A DNA stretch of 64,000 bases, taken from Rubripirellula reticaptiva. Lineage in GTDB: Bacteria; Planctomycetota; Planctomycetia; Pirellulales; Pirellulaceae. The stretch is from contig NZ_SJPX01000002.1 of assembly GCF_007860175.1 (NCBI RefSeq), positions 1,612,001 to 1,676,000 of the forward strand. Direction: 5' to 3'. A model generated the notes under the pieces. It searched no databases and was not told the DNA's origin. It saw only the letters and a list, made by a program, of their open reading frames with translations. The first letter of the stretch is position 1. Each line of letters opens with the position of its first letter. A program made the position numbers and the translations under genes. This document shows, piece by piece, positions 1 to 8,652 of this stretch.

Positions 1-3000
1 TAGGCGATCTTGCCGCGGACAGCGGTGGACTGCGACTGTTGTTTCGTGATCCATTCCGCCTCGCTGCGGACTTCGATCGCGACGGTCGTAACGGCACCGA
101 TATTCTGTGCGGCGTCCGTTGCTTGGATCAACAACGTGTGAGTACCCGAGACCAGCGCGTCCGTCGGAGCGATGATCGCCCAGTGCCCTTGGCCGATCCG
201 CTGTCCGGCCAACGGCTTCACATCGGACGTGAATTCTTGCTGACCGGCCGTCGCCCAACCGGCGCGAATCGAGGCCGCTTCGCTCAGTCCCGCATCGTCG
301 ACCACGACCCGAACCACAACCGGTTTCCCCAACACGGACGGCAGCGGCGATTGAAACTGAACATCTTTGACCTTCGGTGCCTGCGCATCAAACACTCCCG
401 TCAAAGCATTGCTCCAAATCATCTGTGCGCCTCGTTGCAGACTTGCAATCAGCGGTGCTCGTCGATCTTTGACCAGGCCAACCGGAACGGACAGTCGATG
501 AGGTTCGACTTGACTGTGAAGCCCCAAAGCCCCGGTTGCGTTGACACCCGCCCAAGCAAACTTAATCGCGGTCGGTGTTGAGACCGTCACGGACGGTTCT
601 TCGTCAAGATATCGATCGCCATTCAGATCGATGCCTAGCGTCAGTTGGTCAGAACCATACCGAAATTTGCTGTCGCTTAGGTCGACCCAAACATTCGCAT
701 CGACCACATCAGCACCCTTGGGGACAATGAACTGATCCGAATCGGAATCGGGCGTCCGAATCGTCACGGACGCGTCGGTATCCGACGGTGCAATTGCAAC
801 CTCGCTGCGATCGCCGGCAACGTGAAACACAAAAGCACTCGGCCATTGGTCGGTTAGCACGCGAACGCCGAACGCACGTCCGTCGCAACCGGCTGCTGAG
901 TAGGATTTATTCGCTTGCGTGCCGGGCGGCACCATCATGTCACCACTGGCCATGATGCGATTGCTGACCACGTCGAATAGTTCGACACGAACATGAGTCG
1001 ATGCATCGACTCCGTCGAGCGATTGAATTGAAACGTCGACACGTTGCAAATTGTGATCAAACGCTACCACAGGTCGAATCAACGCAGCCGGGCGATAAAC
1101 ACACGGTCCGAGGTCGATCATTTGGACCGCGTCACAATCTTCATCAGTCACTTCACACCACAGTGATGCGACCGTGACCGGTGCAGCAAGCGGATCGAGC
1201 TTGGCGGGCAAAAACGTGACCTTCGCCGGCTCAACCTCGTTAACCGGCAAGCCAGGATGGACCGCCAATTCGAACGGGACGGATTGCGACGACAGCCATC
1301 GTTGGATCTGATCCTTGTTCATGGTCGGCGGCAGTTCGCCGGGCGATTCTGCCCATGCGAGCAAACGCACTTTGACGATCTGAGTTTGCGAAGTTAACGC
1401 TTTGAGCCATAGGTGTCGAAAACGATCACGATTCGCGTGCATGATCCACTGAGCCGAGCCGTTGGGGACCGATGCGAGCGCTGAATCGGTGCCATTGTCC
1501 AAAGTCGCTTCCGCGATATCCGCCAGCGGCATCTTCAAGGGGACAACGGCGCGATAAACATCATCGCGGGTGATCCAGCGAACGTTGACCGCACTATTTC
1601 CATGTTGCGAAGCCTGATTCGAGTTCGCCGACCGGTGGATTTCCATCGTCGCCGAAGGCACCGAAAGTGGCAACAATTTCGGTGCCGGGTGTTCCAACCG
1701 CTGTGCCGCGACGGTTTGATACGCCGAAGCACCCACCATCCTTTGGATCAAATGAGTTGACTCATCAGACACAGCGTCAACCTGAAACCACTTGCCATCG
1801 AACTCCACTTCCAGCGTTCCTTGCAGAGTGCTATCCGATAGCGATCTGACAGAGACCCCAACCGACACATAATCCGACATTGCCATCGACCCACGCACCG
1901 ACACATCGAACTGATACTCGGACTGCAGGCGGGGCAGAGTGCTCAATCCCATCGCCAACGCGAGACGTTGGTAACGGCTGTTAGCTTTCACCAATTGCTC
2001 TCGTTCGGTTTGTGTCGAATCGGCAGCAAGATCGCGGGTGTCGCTGGCAAGCGAGTGCAGAATCCACGACCAGCGCAGGCTTCTTGCAAGACGGACGTCA
2101 GCATCGCTCGCATCGGCAGCGCCCACCACAGTCGTCGACAGTTGCGAGTCCAGGTCCAAGTCGTCGATCGACTGCTTGAATTTGTCGACTGCCGAGATGA
2201 TTTCTTCTTCCGAGTACGACGAGCTTGACAACGCAGCAATCGCAGTTTCGGAATCGCGTGTGAGTCGCAAAAGCACGTCCTGGGACCGAGAGTCGCCAGC
2301 CAATAAGACTTGGGCGGCCAACGACGAACGAGCGATGCGTGTGCGAGTCTTTTCGATGAAGCTGTTGTCGAGTCCCGTCACTGGCATCACTTCGATCGCT
2401 TCGCCCGCCGAACCGTCGCTGCGCGCCCAACCGCCGGCGAGTCGCAGCCGTCGCTTTTGAATCGACTGGATCAACGCGGTGCACCGATTCATGTTGCTGC
2501 CCATGCGACCGTCTAACCATGCTTGAAGATCGAGTGTGTCACGCAGCAGTTGACACACACCGTCGTCTTTCGGCGTCTGAGCATGGATCGGCAGCACCAC
2601 CAACGAGTTGACGTTCTTGTGAATATCAGCACAAATCTGCATCGCTTCGTTGATCGCAGTCACGTCTTGCTGGATTTTCACGTAGCCTCGAAGACTCGCT
2701 TTCACTTGCTCAGACACAAACGTGGTGTTGTCGCTGCGGACAGGACTCAGCAAACTTCGCTCGGCATCCAAACGGTTCCATTGCAGATTCTGCCAGGCAT
2801 CAGCGAACCATTCGCGTGGCACTCGGTCGATTGCCAACCGGTTGGCGAGGACTCGGCATTGGATCAAATCTTGCTTCAATGACCACGGAACATCCACTGG
2901 CATGACCGTCCGCATCCAGGTCACTTCGTCCCAGGGTGCAGCGGTAATTGTTGGCGACTCCATCCACTTTTCGGCAACGGTCTGGGCCGTGTCCGCGCTA

Positions 3001-4145
3001 AGCAACGAATGCAACTGCGAATCCACTTCCGCAGCCTTGTCACTGCGATTGGTACCGATCCCGCTAGCCATCATCTCAATCGCGACCGCCAGTGTTGGTG
3101 CGGTGACGTCGTAATGAGTGTCGGGCTCAGGCAGCGTGGTGTCGTGTTTCGTTGACTCTGGTCGTGTTTCCGCGTCCTTCGCAACGACGGCGGTTTCGCC
3201 ATCCTGGCCCGGCTTTGCGTCTGACTTTGCGTCTGACTTCTGAACGGGTGCCAGCGCGACGTGCTTCCATTTCGATCGCAGCGTGGTTGAGAACACATGG
3301 GTCACACTCGCTTGATGCCCATCGTCAGCGACCGGATTGACCACATCTAACCACTCGGCCACCGAAATTACTCCGTTAGCGTTTGCATCCGCGGCTCCAC
3401 CGAACCCGTCGATCGCCAGTTGGGTTAATGGCGATACAAAGTTTTTGTCGGCTGGCGTTAACGTTCGTCGGACCTGCGTGTGATGAGTGATGACCAAGAC
3501 CTTCGCATTTTGCATCTGCGAAATCTCACGATCGATGCTACGCGAAAAATGCCACGCGGTGATCTCGGGAAGCCGGCCAACCGAATCGCTCTGGTTCTCG
3601 ATCGCATCCACCAGGACGATCGACGGAGAATCAGCGTCTGCCAAAACACGAACCATTTCCAATAGATCCAACGACTCGGGCCGCATCCCCGACTCGGACT
3701 CGGCCGGCGAAAGTGTGGGGCGATCATTGACGACCGATGCGACACCCGCGACGTGGATGATTCGAGGCTGAGTCGCGATTTCGTCCTGCCCCAGAAACGA
3801 TTTAGAATCCGAGAGCGAATGGGTTTCGACGACTCGAGACGTCGGCATCGACCGTGCGAAAGTTTGAAATTGCTGTAACGAATCGATCGCCATTTGTTGC
3901 GCAGAAATTTCGGACGGATCACTCGACTCCACTGACGGTTTTGGTCCGATCGAAATCACACATAGCTGCGGCGTCACCAAGGGTCGCCAAACCGCGATCA
4001 AAAACCCACCCGTCACAACGAACAAGATCGCGGACAGCACGATTTTTTCGCGCAGCAACGACCGTGATCCGGTCTGAGCGGATCGCCAATCCTTCAGCTT
4101 CGCATCGTGCGATGGTCGTTCGATCAGGTCGTTACTGTTACGCAT
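1..4145 (-). CDS. giant membrane-anchored protein at the end of the T6SS operon (partial)
   Basis: From an ATG at 4145 the frame is open down the minus strand to the window edge, about 1,381 codons without a stop, so the C-terminus is missing. One membrane segment is visible (about residues 34-53, KIVLSAILFVVTGGFLIAV) after a charged cytoplasmic start, so almost all of the protein should lie outside the inner membrane. Residues about 100-260 have the layout of a caspase-like (C14) domain but no convincing His/Cys dyad, and end in an EF-hand-like loop (DANANGVISVAEW). A second calcium-type loop (DLNGDRYLDEE) lies near residue 1170, and the last visible part looks like an Ig-type beta domain. 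It follows the PAAR gene by 84 bp in the same direction, so it is probably part of the secretion operon. No family is recognised for the whole protein; the caspase-like reading is inference. Confidence 0.8.
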   Translation of the reverse strand, partial: MRNSNDLIERPSHDAKLKDWRSAQTGSRSLLREKIVLSAILFVVTGGFLIAVWRPLVTPQLCVISIGPKPSVESSDPSEISAQQMAIDSLQQFQTFARSMPTSRVVETHSLSDSKSFLGQDEIATQPRIIHVAGVASVVNDRPTLSPAESESGMRPESLDLLEMVRVLADADSPSIVLVDAIENQSDSVGRLPEITAWHFSRSIDREISQMQNAKVLVITHHTQVRRTLTPADKNFVSPLTQLAIDGFGGAADANANGVISVAEWLDVVNPVADDGHQASVTHVFSTTLRSKWKHVALAPVQKSDAKSDAKPGQDGETAVVAKDAETRPESTKHDTTLPEPDTHYDVTAPTLAVAIEMMASGIGTNRSDKAAEVDSQLHSLLSADTAQTVAEKWMESPTITAAPWDEVTWMRTVMPVDVPWSLKQDLIQCRVLANRLAIDRVPREWFADAWQNLQWNRLDAERSLLSPVRSDNTTFVSEQVKASLRGYVKIQQDVTAINEAMQICADIHKNVNSLVVLPIHAQTPKDDGVCQLLRDTLDLQAWLDGRMGSNMNRCTALIQSIQKRRLRLAGGWARSDGSAGEAIEVMPVTGLDNSFIEKTRTRIARSSLAAQVLLAGDSRSQDVLLRLTRDSETAIAALSSSSYSEEEIISAVDKFKQSIDDLDLDSQLSTTVVGAADASDADVRLARSLRWSWILHSLASDTRDLAADSTQTEREQLVKANSRYQRLALAMGLSTLPRLQSEYQFDVSVRGSMAMSDYVSVGVSVRSLSDSTLQGTLEVEFDGKWFQVDAVSDESTHLIQRMVGASAYQTVAAQRLEHPAPKLLPLSVPSATMEIHRSANSNQASQHGNSAVNVRWITRDDVYRAVVPLKMPLADIAEATLDNGTDSALASVPNGSAQWIMHANRDRFRHLWLKALTSQTQIVKVRLLAWAESPGELPPTMNKDQIQRWLSSQSVPFELAVHPGLPVNEVEPAKVTFLPAKLDPLAAPVTVASLWCEVTDEDCDAVQMIDLGPCVYRPAALIRPVVAFDHNLQRVDVSIQSLDGVDASTHVRVELFDVVSNRIMASGDMMVPPGTQANKSYSAAGCDGRAFGVRVLTDQWPSAFVFHVAGDRSEVAIAPSDTDASVTIRTPDSDSDQFIVPKGADVVDANVWVDLSDSKFRYGSDQLTLGIDLNGDRYLDEEPSVTVSTPTAIKFAWAGVNATGALGLHSQVEPHRLSVPVGLVKDRRAPLIASLQRGAQMIWSNALTGVFDAQAPKVKDVQFQSPLPSVLGKPVVVRVVVDDAGLSEAASIRAGWATAGQQEFTSDVKPLAGQRIGQGHWAIIAPTDALVSGTHTLLIQATDAAQNIGAVTTVAIEVRSEAEWITKQQSQSTAVRGKIA

Positions 4146-4229
4146 CCTATCCTTGTCGATTCCTTTCCTCGCAGGTGGCGGCAATGCCGATCCGCAAATC
4201 CGCCGCGTCAAATCACTTTGCTGCCATCG

Positions 4230-4520
4230 CTATCCGCCGATCATCACGTCCGGGGCACCCGCGTCGACCGTACCACCATGCTCGGTTGGGTCGCCCATTC
4301 GAACCGCCGGAACGCCGCCGATCATCACCGTGGCTGAACCCTCAATCAGTGTGTCTGGGGGACCATTGCAGGCTGCCGAATCGCCGACGATCGCTGCTGG
4401 CAAGCCGCCGATCAAAACCGTGGGCGCCCCGGGACCTTCGAGGGGGCCACCGACATGCGGTACGACTCCGGTTAACGACGTGCAACTGTGCGGGTCTGTT
4501 ACGCGGGCTGCGGCAGGCAT
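4230..4520 (-). CDS. PAAR-motif spike-tip protein
   Basis: A 96-residue protein made almost entirely of PAAR-type repeats. It begins with an Ala-rich segment plus VTDPHSC, followed by VGGP, VLIGGLPAAIVGD, VMIGGVPAVRMGD and VMIGG units. In T6SS, PAAR proteins cap the VgrG trimer and sharpen the puncturing tip. There is no N- or C-terminal extension, so it is a bare tip and not a PAAR-effector fusion. Its start codon at 4520 shares one base with the stop codon of the upstream FHA-like gene, so the two are translationally coupled, and vgrG lies one gene further upstream. The family call is strong; which VgrG it caps is inferred from position. Confidence 0.93.
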   Translation of the reverse strand: MPAAARVTDPHSCTSLTGVVPHVGGPLEGPGAPTVLIGGLPAAIVGDSAACNGPPDTLIEGSATVMIGGVPAVRMGDPTEHGGTVDAGAPDVMIGG

Positions 4521-5452
4521 CAGGCGGCTCCTTTGTGTTCGTTTCGAGTCCCTGTAGCTTCCATTTGATCAAGTAACAACTTCCCAGACTCCAGCCACTG
4601 CGACATCGCGACCGTACGATCCGCTTGGGCTGCCAGCGACCATCGATGAGCGGTCAGGATTGCGATGCCGCATAAATGCTTCGGTGGCACGATCATCGGT
4701 TGATCGTCTCGAGCGAGACTGCCACCGCTGAGAACGATTGCCTGCGAGATCCACTTAACAACGTTGGATGGTTCAACCACCTTTTTAAGTTGTTCAGCAA
4801 CGACGCGTCGGTCAGCCTCGCCGCCCGTGCTAGTCCAAGCCAGCATCGCATCAAGCAGCGGATCCTTCGCGGACTCGATCAAACCGCTGGACACGATCGC
4901 CCAATCGACGGCAACGACCGCAGGCAATGCGGCCGCGATGAAACGGATAGCATCATCGGCCAGTCCGGCGTCAATCAATCGCTGCAAGTACAAGCTGCAT
5001 CGATCCGGGGTTTGCAACAGATCAATCGCGGTGTGCGACAGCTTCATCCTTGTCGCAACTTCACCAATGCGAAAGTTATCGTCGACCACCGGTGCATCCG
5101 AAGGTTCATCCTTTGCCGCGGGTTCTTTCACCTTGGGAACAAGATCGGGAGACCAGCGAATCGAAAATGAGGTCTGACCGGCCAAGAACTCCGTCTTCTG
5201 ATCACAACGATCCGACAACGTGAATCGCTCGACCCCATCACCATTGACCCATAGAGTCTGTTGCTCGCCCAAGACTTCTACCACGGCATCAGATCCGCAG
5301 CGAACCACAAAGTGTTCCAGCGCAATTGACTGGTCATCAGGAATGCTCAGTTCAACCCACTCGCTGCTGCCTACCCGCGCTTCTTGACCGACGCGCAGCA
5401 ACAAACGAAGATCGGCCTGGTTCGTTGGATGGGCGGTCAGTAGCAGTGGCAT
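4520..5452 (-). CDS. FHA-like domain plus DUF6931-like helical protein, T6SS accessory
   Basis: A 310-residue protein without signal peptide or membrane helix. Residues about 15-100 read as a degenerate FHA beta-sandwich: the ARVG and LEHF stretches stand where FHA proteins have GR and SRxH, and a VNG element follows, so phosphopeptide binding may be lost. Residues about 125-305 are helical, with an AAALPAVVAVDWA segment resembling the T6SS-associated DUF6931 family. It lies between vgrG and the PAAR gene and overlaps the PAAR start by one base, which suggests a role in loading or assembling the spike, or a regulator replacing Fha/TagH. Both domain names come from motif memory and should be confirmed by profile search. 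Confidence 0.75.
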   Translation of the reverse strand: MPLLLTAHPTNQADLRLLLRVGQEARVGSSEWVELSIPDDQSIALEHFVVRCGSDAVVEVLGEQQTLWVNGDGVERFTLSDRCDQKTEFLAGQTSFSIRWSPDLVPKVKEPAAKDEPSDAPVVDDNFRIGEVATRMKLSHTAIDLLQTPDRCSLYLQRLIDAGLADDAIRFIAAALPAVVAVDWAIVSSGLIESAKDPLLDAMLAWTSTGGEADRRVVAEQLKKVVEPSNVVKWISQAIVLSGGSLARDDQPMIVPPKHLCGIAILTAHRWSLAAQADRTVAMSQWLESGKLLLDQMEATGTRNEHKGAA

Positions 5453-5540
5453 TGGAAGTTCGAGTGTTAAAGAGGTTGATTCGTTTCACAAAGCGAGTTG
5501 GGCCATGCATCAGCTTTAAAATACAGGCTTTGCTGAAACA

Positions 5541-7532
5541 CTAATTGATTTGCACGATGGCACCCTTCACGGTGAGCTGACCATCGGATGTCAGATCTGT
5601 GGTGGCGCCGCCACTGAGCGCGAGTGCTGCGTCGGCGGCTGCGTTGATTTCAGGTGCGGCGATGTTGGCCTGAGCATCCGCTTTGATGTCGATCTGCGTT
5701 GACTGAATTATGATTCCAGACGGAGTCAACTGAATGATTGACTCACCGCATTTCAGCGTGATCGAGGTGTTCGCTTCGATCGTGATCGCACCACTTTCAG
5801 CGGTCACTATTCGGTCGCCCTGCTTGATCGTCAGCGTATCGTTGCCAGTATCGATCGTGGTCGAGCGATCCTGGCCGATCTCGGTGGTTTGGTTTCCGGT
5901 ACCGCTGCCGACACCGACTTTGATGTCCTGGTTGTTGTAGATTTCGATCGACTGATCGCCCGCGTCTTGCTTTTCAAAACCGACTTTCAAAGCGTCGTTG
6001 TTTTCAACCACACGAAGAAAGTCTCGTTCGCTGTGCAGATAAATCTGTTCAGCGTCTTTCGTGTCATCAAACGTCAGTTCGTGAAAACAATCGACATCCC
6101 CGCCCTTGGTGCTGCGCGTTCGAAAGACCGTCTTCGCTTGGCCCGCGGTTAGGTCTTCGGGTGGCATCCGATCGGCGTTGAAGACTCGTCCCGTCACGAT
6201 CGGGCGATCGATGTCACCGTCAAAAAACGCCACGATGACTTCATCGCCAATCCGCGGGATCGATGCCGCGCCCCAACCTTTACCGGTCCAGGGCTGAGTC
6301 ACTCGCATCCAACACGAACTACTGTCGTCCCCGGCCCCCATCGTGTCCCAAGCAAATTGGACTTTGATGCGGCCGTAGGAATCGGTCCAAATCTCTTCTC
6401 CCGCTGGTCCCACCACCGTGGCGATTTGTGGCCCGGAAACCACGGGGCGCGGCGTCTCGTGCGACGAACGAAACGGAATCGATGAGGGTTGAATTTGCAG
6501 TTGCCCGTCAATCCCGAAGCCATTGCTCGATCCGCCGGCGGCGATGTCGGGCGCACTGGCTTGAATTTGGCGAGCCGTGATTAAGTATTCCTGATTGAGA
6601 TCGCTCTGGGGATGCGATTCCATGGTCAGCAAGTTGCCGGCTAGGATTGAGTTGGTCGAGACCTTGACGGTCGCTCGCCCTTGTCGTGCGCTGGCCGCTT
6701 CGGTCAACACGCGGGCATAGTGTTGTCCGTCATCGGTTTCGAAGTACCGTCCTGGAAACTCATACCATTGCCACTCGCTTACCGTATCGGGCGCGTTCTG
6801 GCGGACAGTCATCTCGGCACGCGGTTTTTGGAAATCGTAGTCTCGCAACACGTACGATGCGGTGCTGAAATGACGTTGGCTCGTCCACTGAGATACACAC
6901 ATTTCGGTATTCTCAGATTCGAAGTCGTGGTACGGCAACGAGGCCAGCGAATCGGCAGTGTGGTGTGCACTGACATCATCACACAGGATCATCGTGTGTC
7001 CGTCGTTGGCGTATTCGAAGTAGTAGTAGATGCCTTCTTCTTCGAATAGACGGCTGAGAAATTGAAAGTCAGATTCGCCGTATTGAACACAGTAGGCGCG
7101 TTGTCGATACGTTTGAGTAAGCCGATCTTCAAGCTCGCCCGCAAAACCTCGCGTCTCAATTACCGCCTTGGCAATGTCGACCACCGATTGCTGTTGAAAA
7201 ATCTGTGACCCGCCCACATGCCGAAGCAATCCAAACCAGGGCACCAACGTCGCGTGATAATCATAGTGCCCGTTGCTGATCCCACGTAGCCCAAACTCAG
7301 TGACGTACCCGTGCAGATAAGTCGGTTCATCATCGGCGTTGCCTAAGCGAATCGAAACCGGTTGCTTCAACAGATCCGCCGGATCGATATCGCCTTGCAG
7401 ACTAACCATTTCCAAGCTTCCCTGAAACGGTCGTCCCAACTGCTCGGACCACGACACATTGATCAGCATCAGCGCGTCCTCACCCAGTGGGGTACTAACG
7501 GCGATCGATCGAGTGGCTTGCGGATTGGACAT
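5541..7532 (-). CDS. tssI: type VI secretion spike protein VgrG (TssI)
   Basis: A 663-residue VgrG. Residues 1 to about 360 form the gp27/gp44-like base (VNVSWSEQLGRPFQG-type start, ESDFQFLSRLFEEEGIYYYF). About 365-465 is the gp5 OB-fold (DSYGRIKVQFAWD, SCWMRVTQPWTGKGWG, RIGDEVIVAFFDGDIDRPIV). From about 510 a beta-prism needle follows with repeating T-I, I-T-I and GNxTxxI units. The C-terminus ends in the needle with a DUF2345-like stretch (ITLKCGESIIQLTPSGI) and no extra enzymatic domain, so it is a structural spike. The ATG at 7532 lies 8 bp after the tssG stop codon. Cargo is probably carried through the PAAR protein or other partners. Confidence 0.97.
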   Translation of the reverse strand: MSNPQATRSIAVSTPLGEDALMLINVSWSEQLGRPFQGSLEMVSLQGDIDPADLLKQPVSIRLGNADDEPTYLHGYVTEFGLRGISNGHYDYHATLVPWFGLLRHVGGSQIFQQQSVVDIAKAVIETRGFAGELEDRLTQTYRQRAYCVQYGESDFQFLSRLFEEEGIYYYFEYANDGHTMILCDDVSAHHTADSLASLPYHDFESENTEMCVSQWTSQRHFSTASYVLRDYDFQKPRAEMTVRQNAPDTVSEWQWYEFPGRYFETDDGQHYARVLTEAASARQGRATVKVSTNSILAGNLLTMESHPQSDLNQEYLITARQIQASAPDIAAGGSSNGFGIDGQLQIQPSSIPFRSSHETPRPVVSGPQIATVVGPAGEEIWTDSYGRIKVQFAWDTMGAGDDSSSCWMRVTQPWTGKGWGAASIPRIGDEVIVAFFDGDIDRPIVTGRVFNADRMPPEDLTAGQAKTVFRTRSTKGGDVDCFHELTFDDTKDAEQIYLHSERDFLRVVENNDALKVGFEKQDAGDQSIEIYNNQDIKVGVGSGTGNQTTEIGQDRSTTIDTGNDTLTIKQGDRIVTAESGAITIEANTSITLKCGESIIQLTPSGIIIQSTQIDIKADAQANIAAPEINAAADAALALSGGATTDLTSDGQLTVKGAIVQIN

Positions 7533-7540
7533 GGCGAATT

Positions 7541-8599
7541 CTAGATAATGAACTGGCAGTCACCAGCGTCCGATTGAGGCGCCGAACTGTTGATCCATGC
7601 GCTGCGGCCAAGCGAGCCGACATGCCCAGCCGATCCGGTACGGCTCAGTGACATTCGTGGCATTGTTCGTCGATCTAGGATCAGCCGGACACGACAATCC
7701 AATCCGGGATCGATGTAGCTGCGAATCAAATCTCGCAATTCGTCGTGCCCCGATTCACCTGGCAATAGGGTCTGGAACAGATCAAACACGATGGGGCCAA
7801 TGTCGAGATCAATCATCGATCGACGATCAGGCACCGAACGACCCAGCACGATGCTTTGGCCTAATCGTCCGCCACGTCCCTGCTTCGATGACGAACGACT
7901 GAGCACCGACAGATCCTCAGGTTCAAGCCGCAGGTTCCGCAGTCGGAAGGTTTTGATTTTGGCGTCTGCTTGGACGGTCGCCGAAACGATTGCCGCCAAG
8001 CCTTCGGCGTTACGGTGAGATGATGCTAATCGCCCGCTGAAATAGAGTCGATTGTCTTCACCGGTGCCTCGGCCAGACATCGGCATCACGCCCGAGATCG
8101 CACCGACGTAACTCGCGAATCGATCCTGGTCCGGACGGTCACGCTGGACCGCTCCGCGACTGCTGCTCCACGCCCGATAAAACAACATCGCCATGCGATG
8201 ATGGAACAGATTCAGGAACGCTTCGAGCGCTGGATCACTCTCGTGCCGAGTTTCATGCCGTACCGTTTCAGTCATCTGCAACGGCAACGGACCGCCGGGG
8301 CCAAGCAATCCGAAAAACCGCTGGCTCAAATGAGCTCGGCCATCCGCCGGTGAATCAATGCGATCGATCGTCGCTGGTGCAAAGTCCAGTGCCGTGGTTT
8401 GACGAATCCGAACGGCTTCCTGATGAGCTTGTCGCGCATGACCGACGCGCGGCAACGATCCTGCCAATCCCTCGATTCGGCGAATCGCTTGAAAAAAATC
8501 AAGCTGATGAATCGAATGCCCAAACTTTCCGGCGACCCGTTGGTCCCAGTTTGTTGGCGTTCTCGTTGACGCATCGGACAAAGATTCGCTCATTGACAT
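7541..8599 (-). CDS. tssG: type VI secretion baseplate subunit TssG
   Basis: A 352-residue TssG (VasB/ImpH). The N-terminal helix with HQLDFFQAIRRIEGL, the RFFGLLGPGGPLPLQMTE motif and the RAWSSSRG block are family hallmarks. TssG forms the (TssF)2-TssG wedge core of the baseplate together with TssE and TssK in the cytoplasm. It lies directly between tssF and vgrG on the same strand, the usual order for baseplate genes. Two in-frame ATGs, at 8599 and 8593 (MSMSES), are equally possible starts. The length is typical for the family and nothing is missing. Confidence 0.96.
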   Translation of the reverse strand: MSMSESLSDASTRTPTNWDQRVAGKFGHSIHQLDFFQAIRRIEGLAGSLPRVGHARQAHQEAVRIRQTTALDFAPATIDRIDSPADGRAHLSQRFFGLLGPGGPLPLQMTETVRHETRHESDPALEAFLNLFHHRMAMLFYRAWSSSRGAVQRDRPDQDRFASYVGAISGVMPMSGRGTGEDNRLYFSGRLASSHRNAEGLAAIVSATVQADAKIKTFRLRNLRLEPEDLSVLSRSSSKQGRGGRLGQSIVLGRSVPDRRSMIDLDIGPIVFDLFQTLLPGESGHDELRDLIRSYIDPGLDCRVRLILDRRTMPRMSLSRTGSAGHVGSLGRSAWINSSAPQSDAGDCQFII

Positions 8600-8652
8600 A
8601 CGGTTCGGTTCGAATCAATCAAAGGAAAACGGGAAAGCAATCTGCGAGAGGG

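Noticed and set aside
3854-4576. 240-codon plus-strand frame near the PAAR gene
   Set aside because: It crosses three minus-strand features, is Arg/Ser/His-rich and has no recognisable domain.
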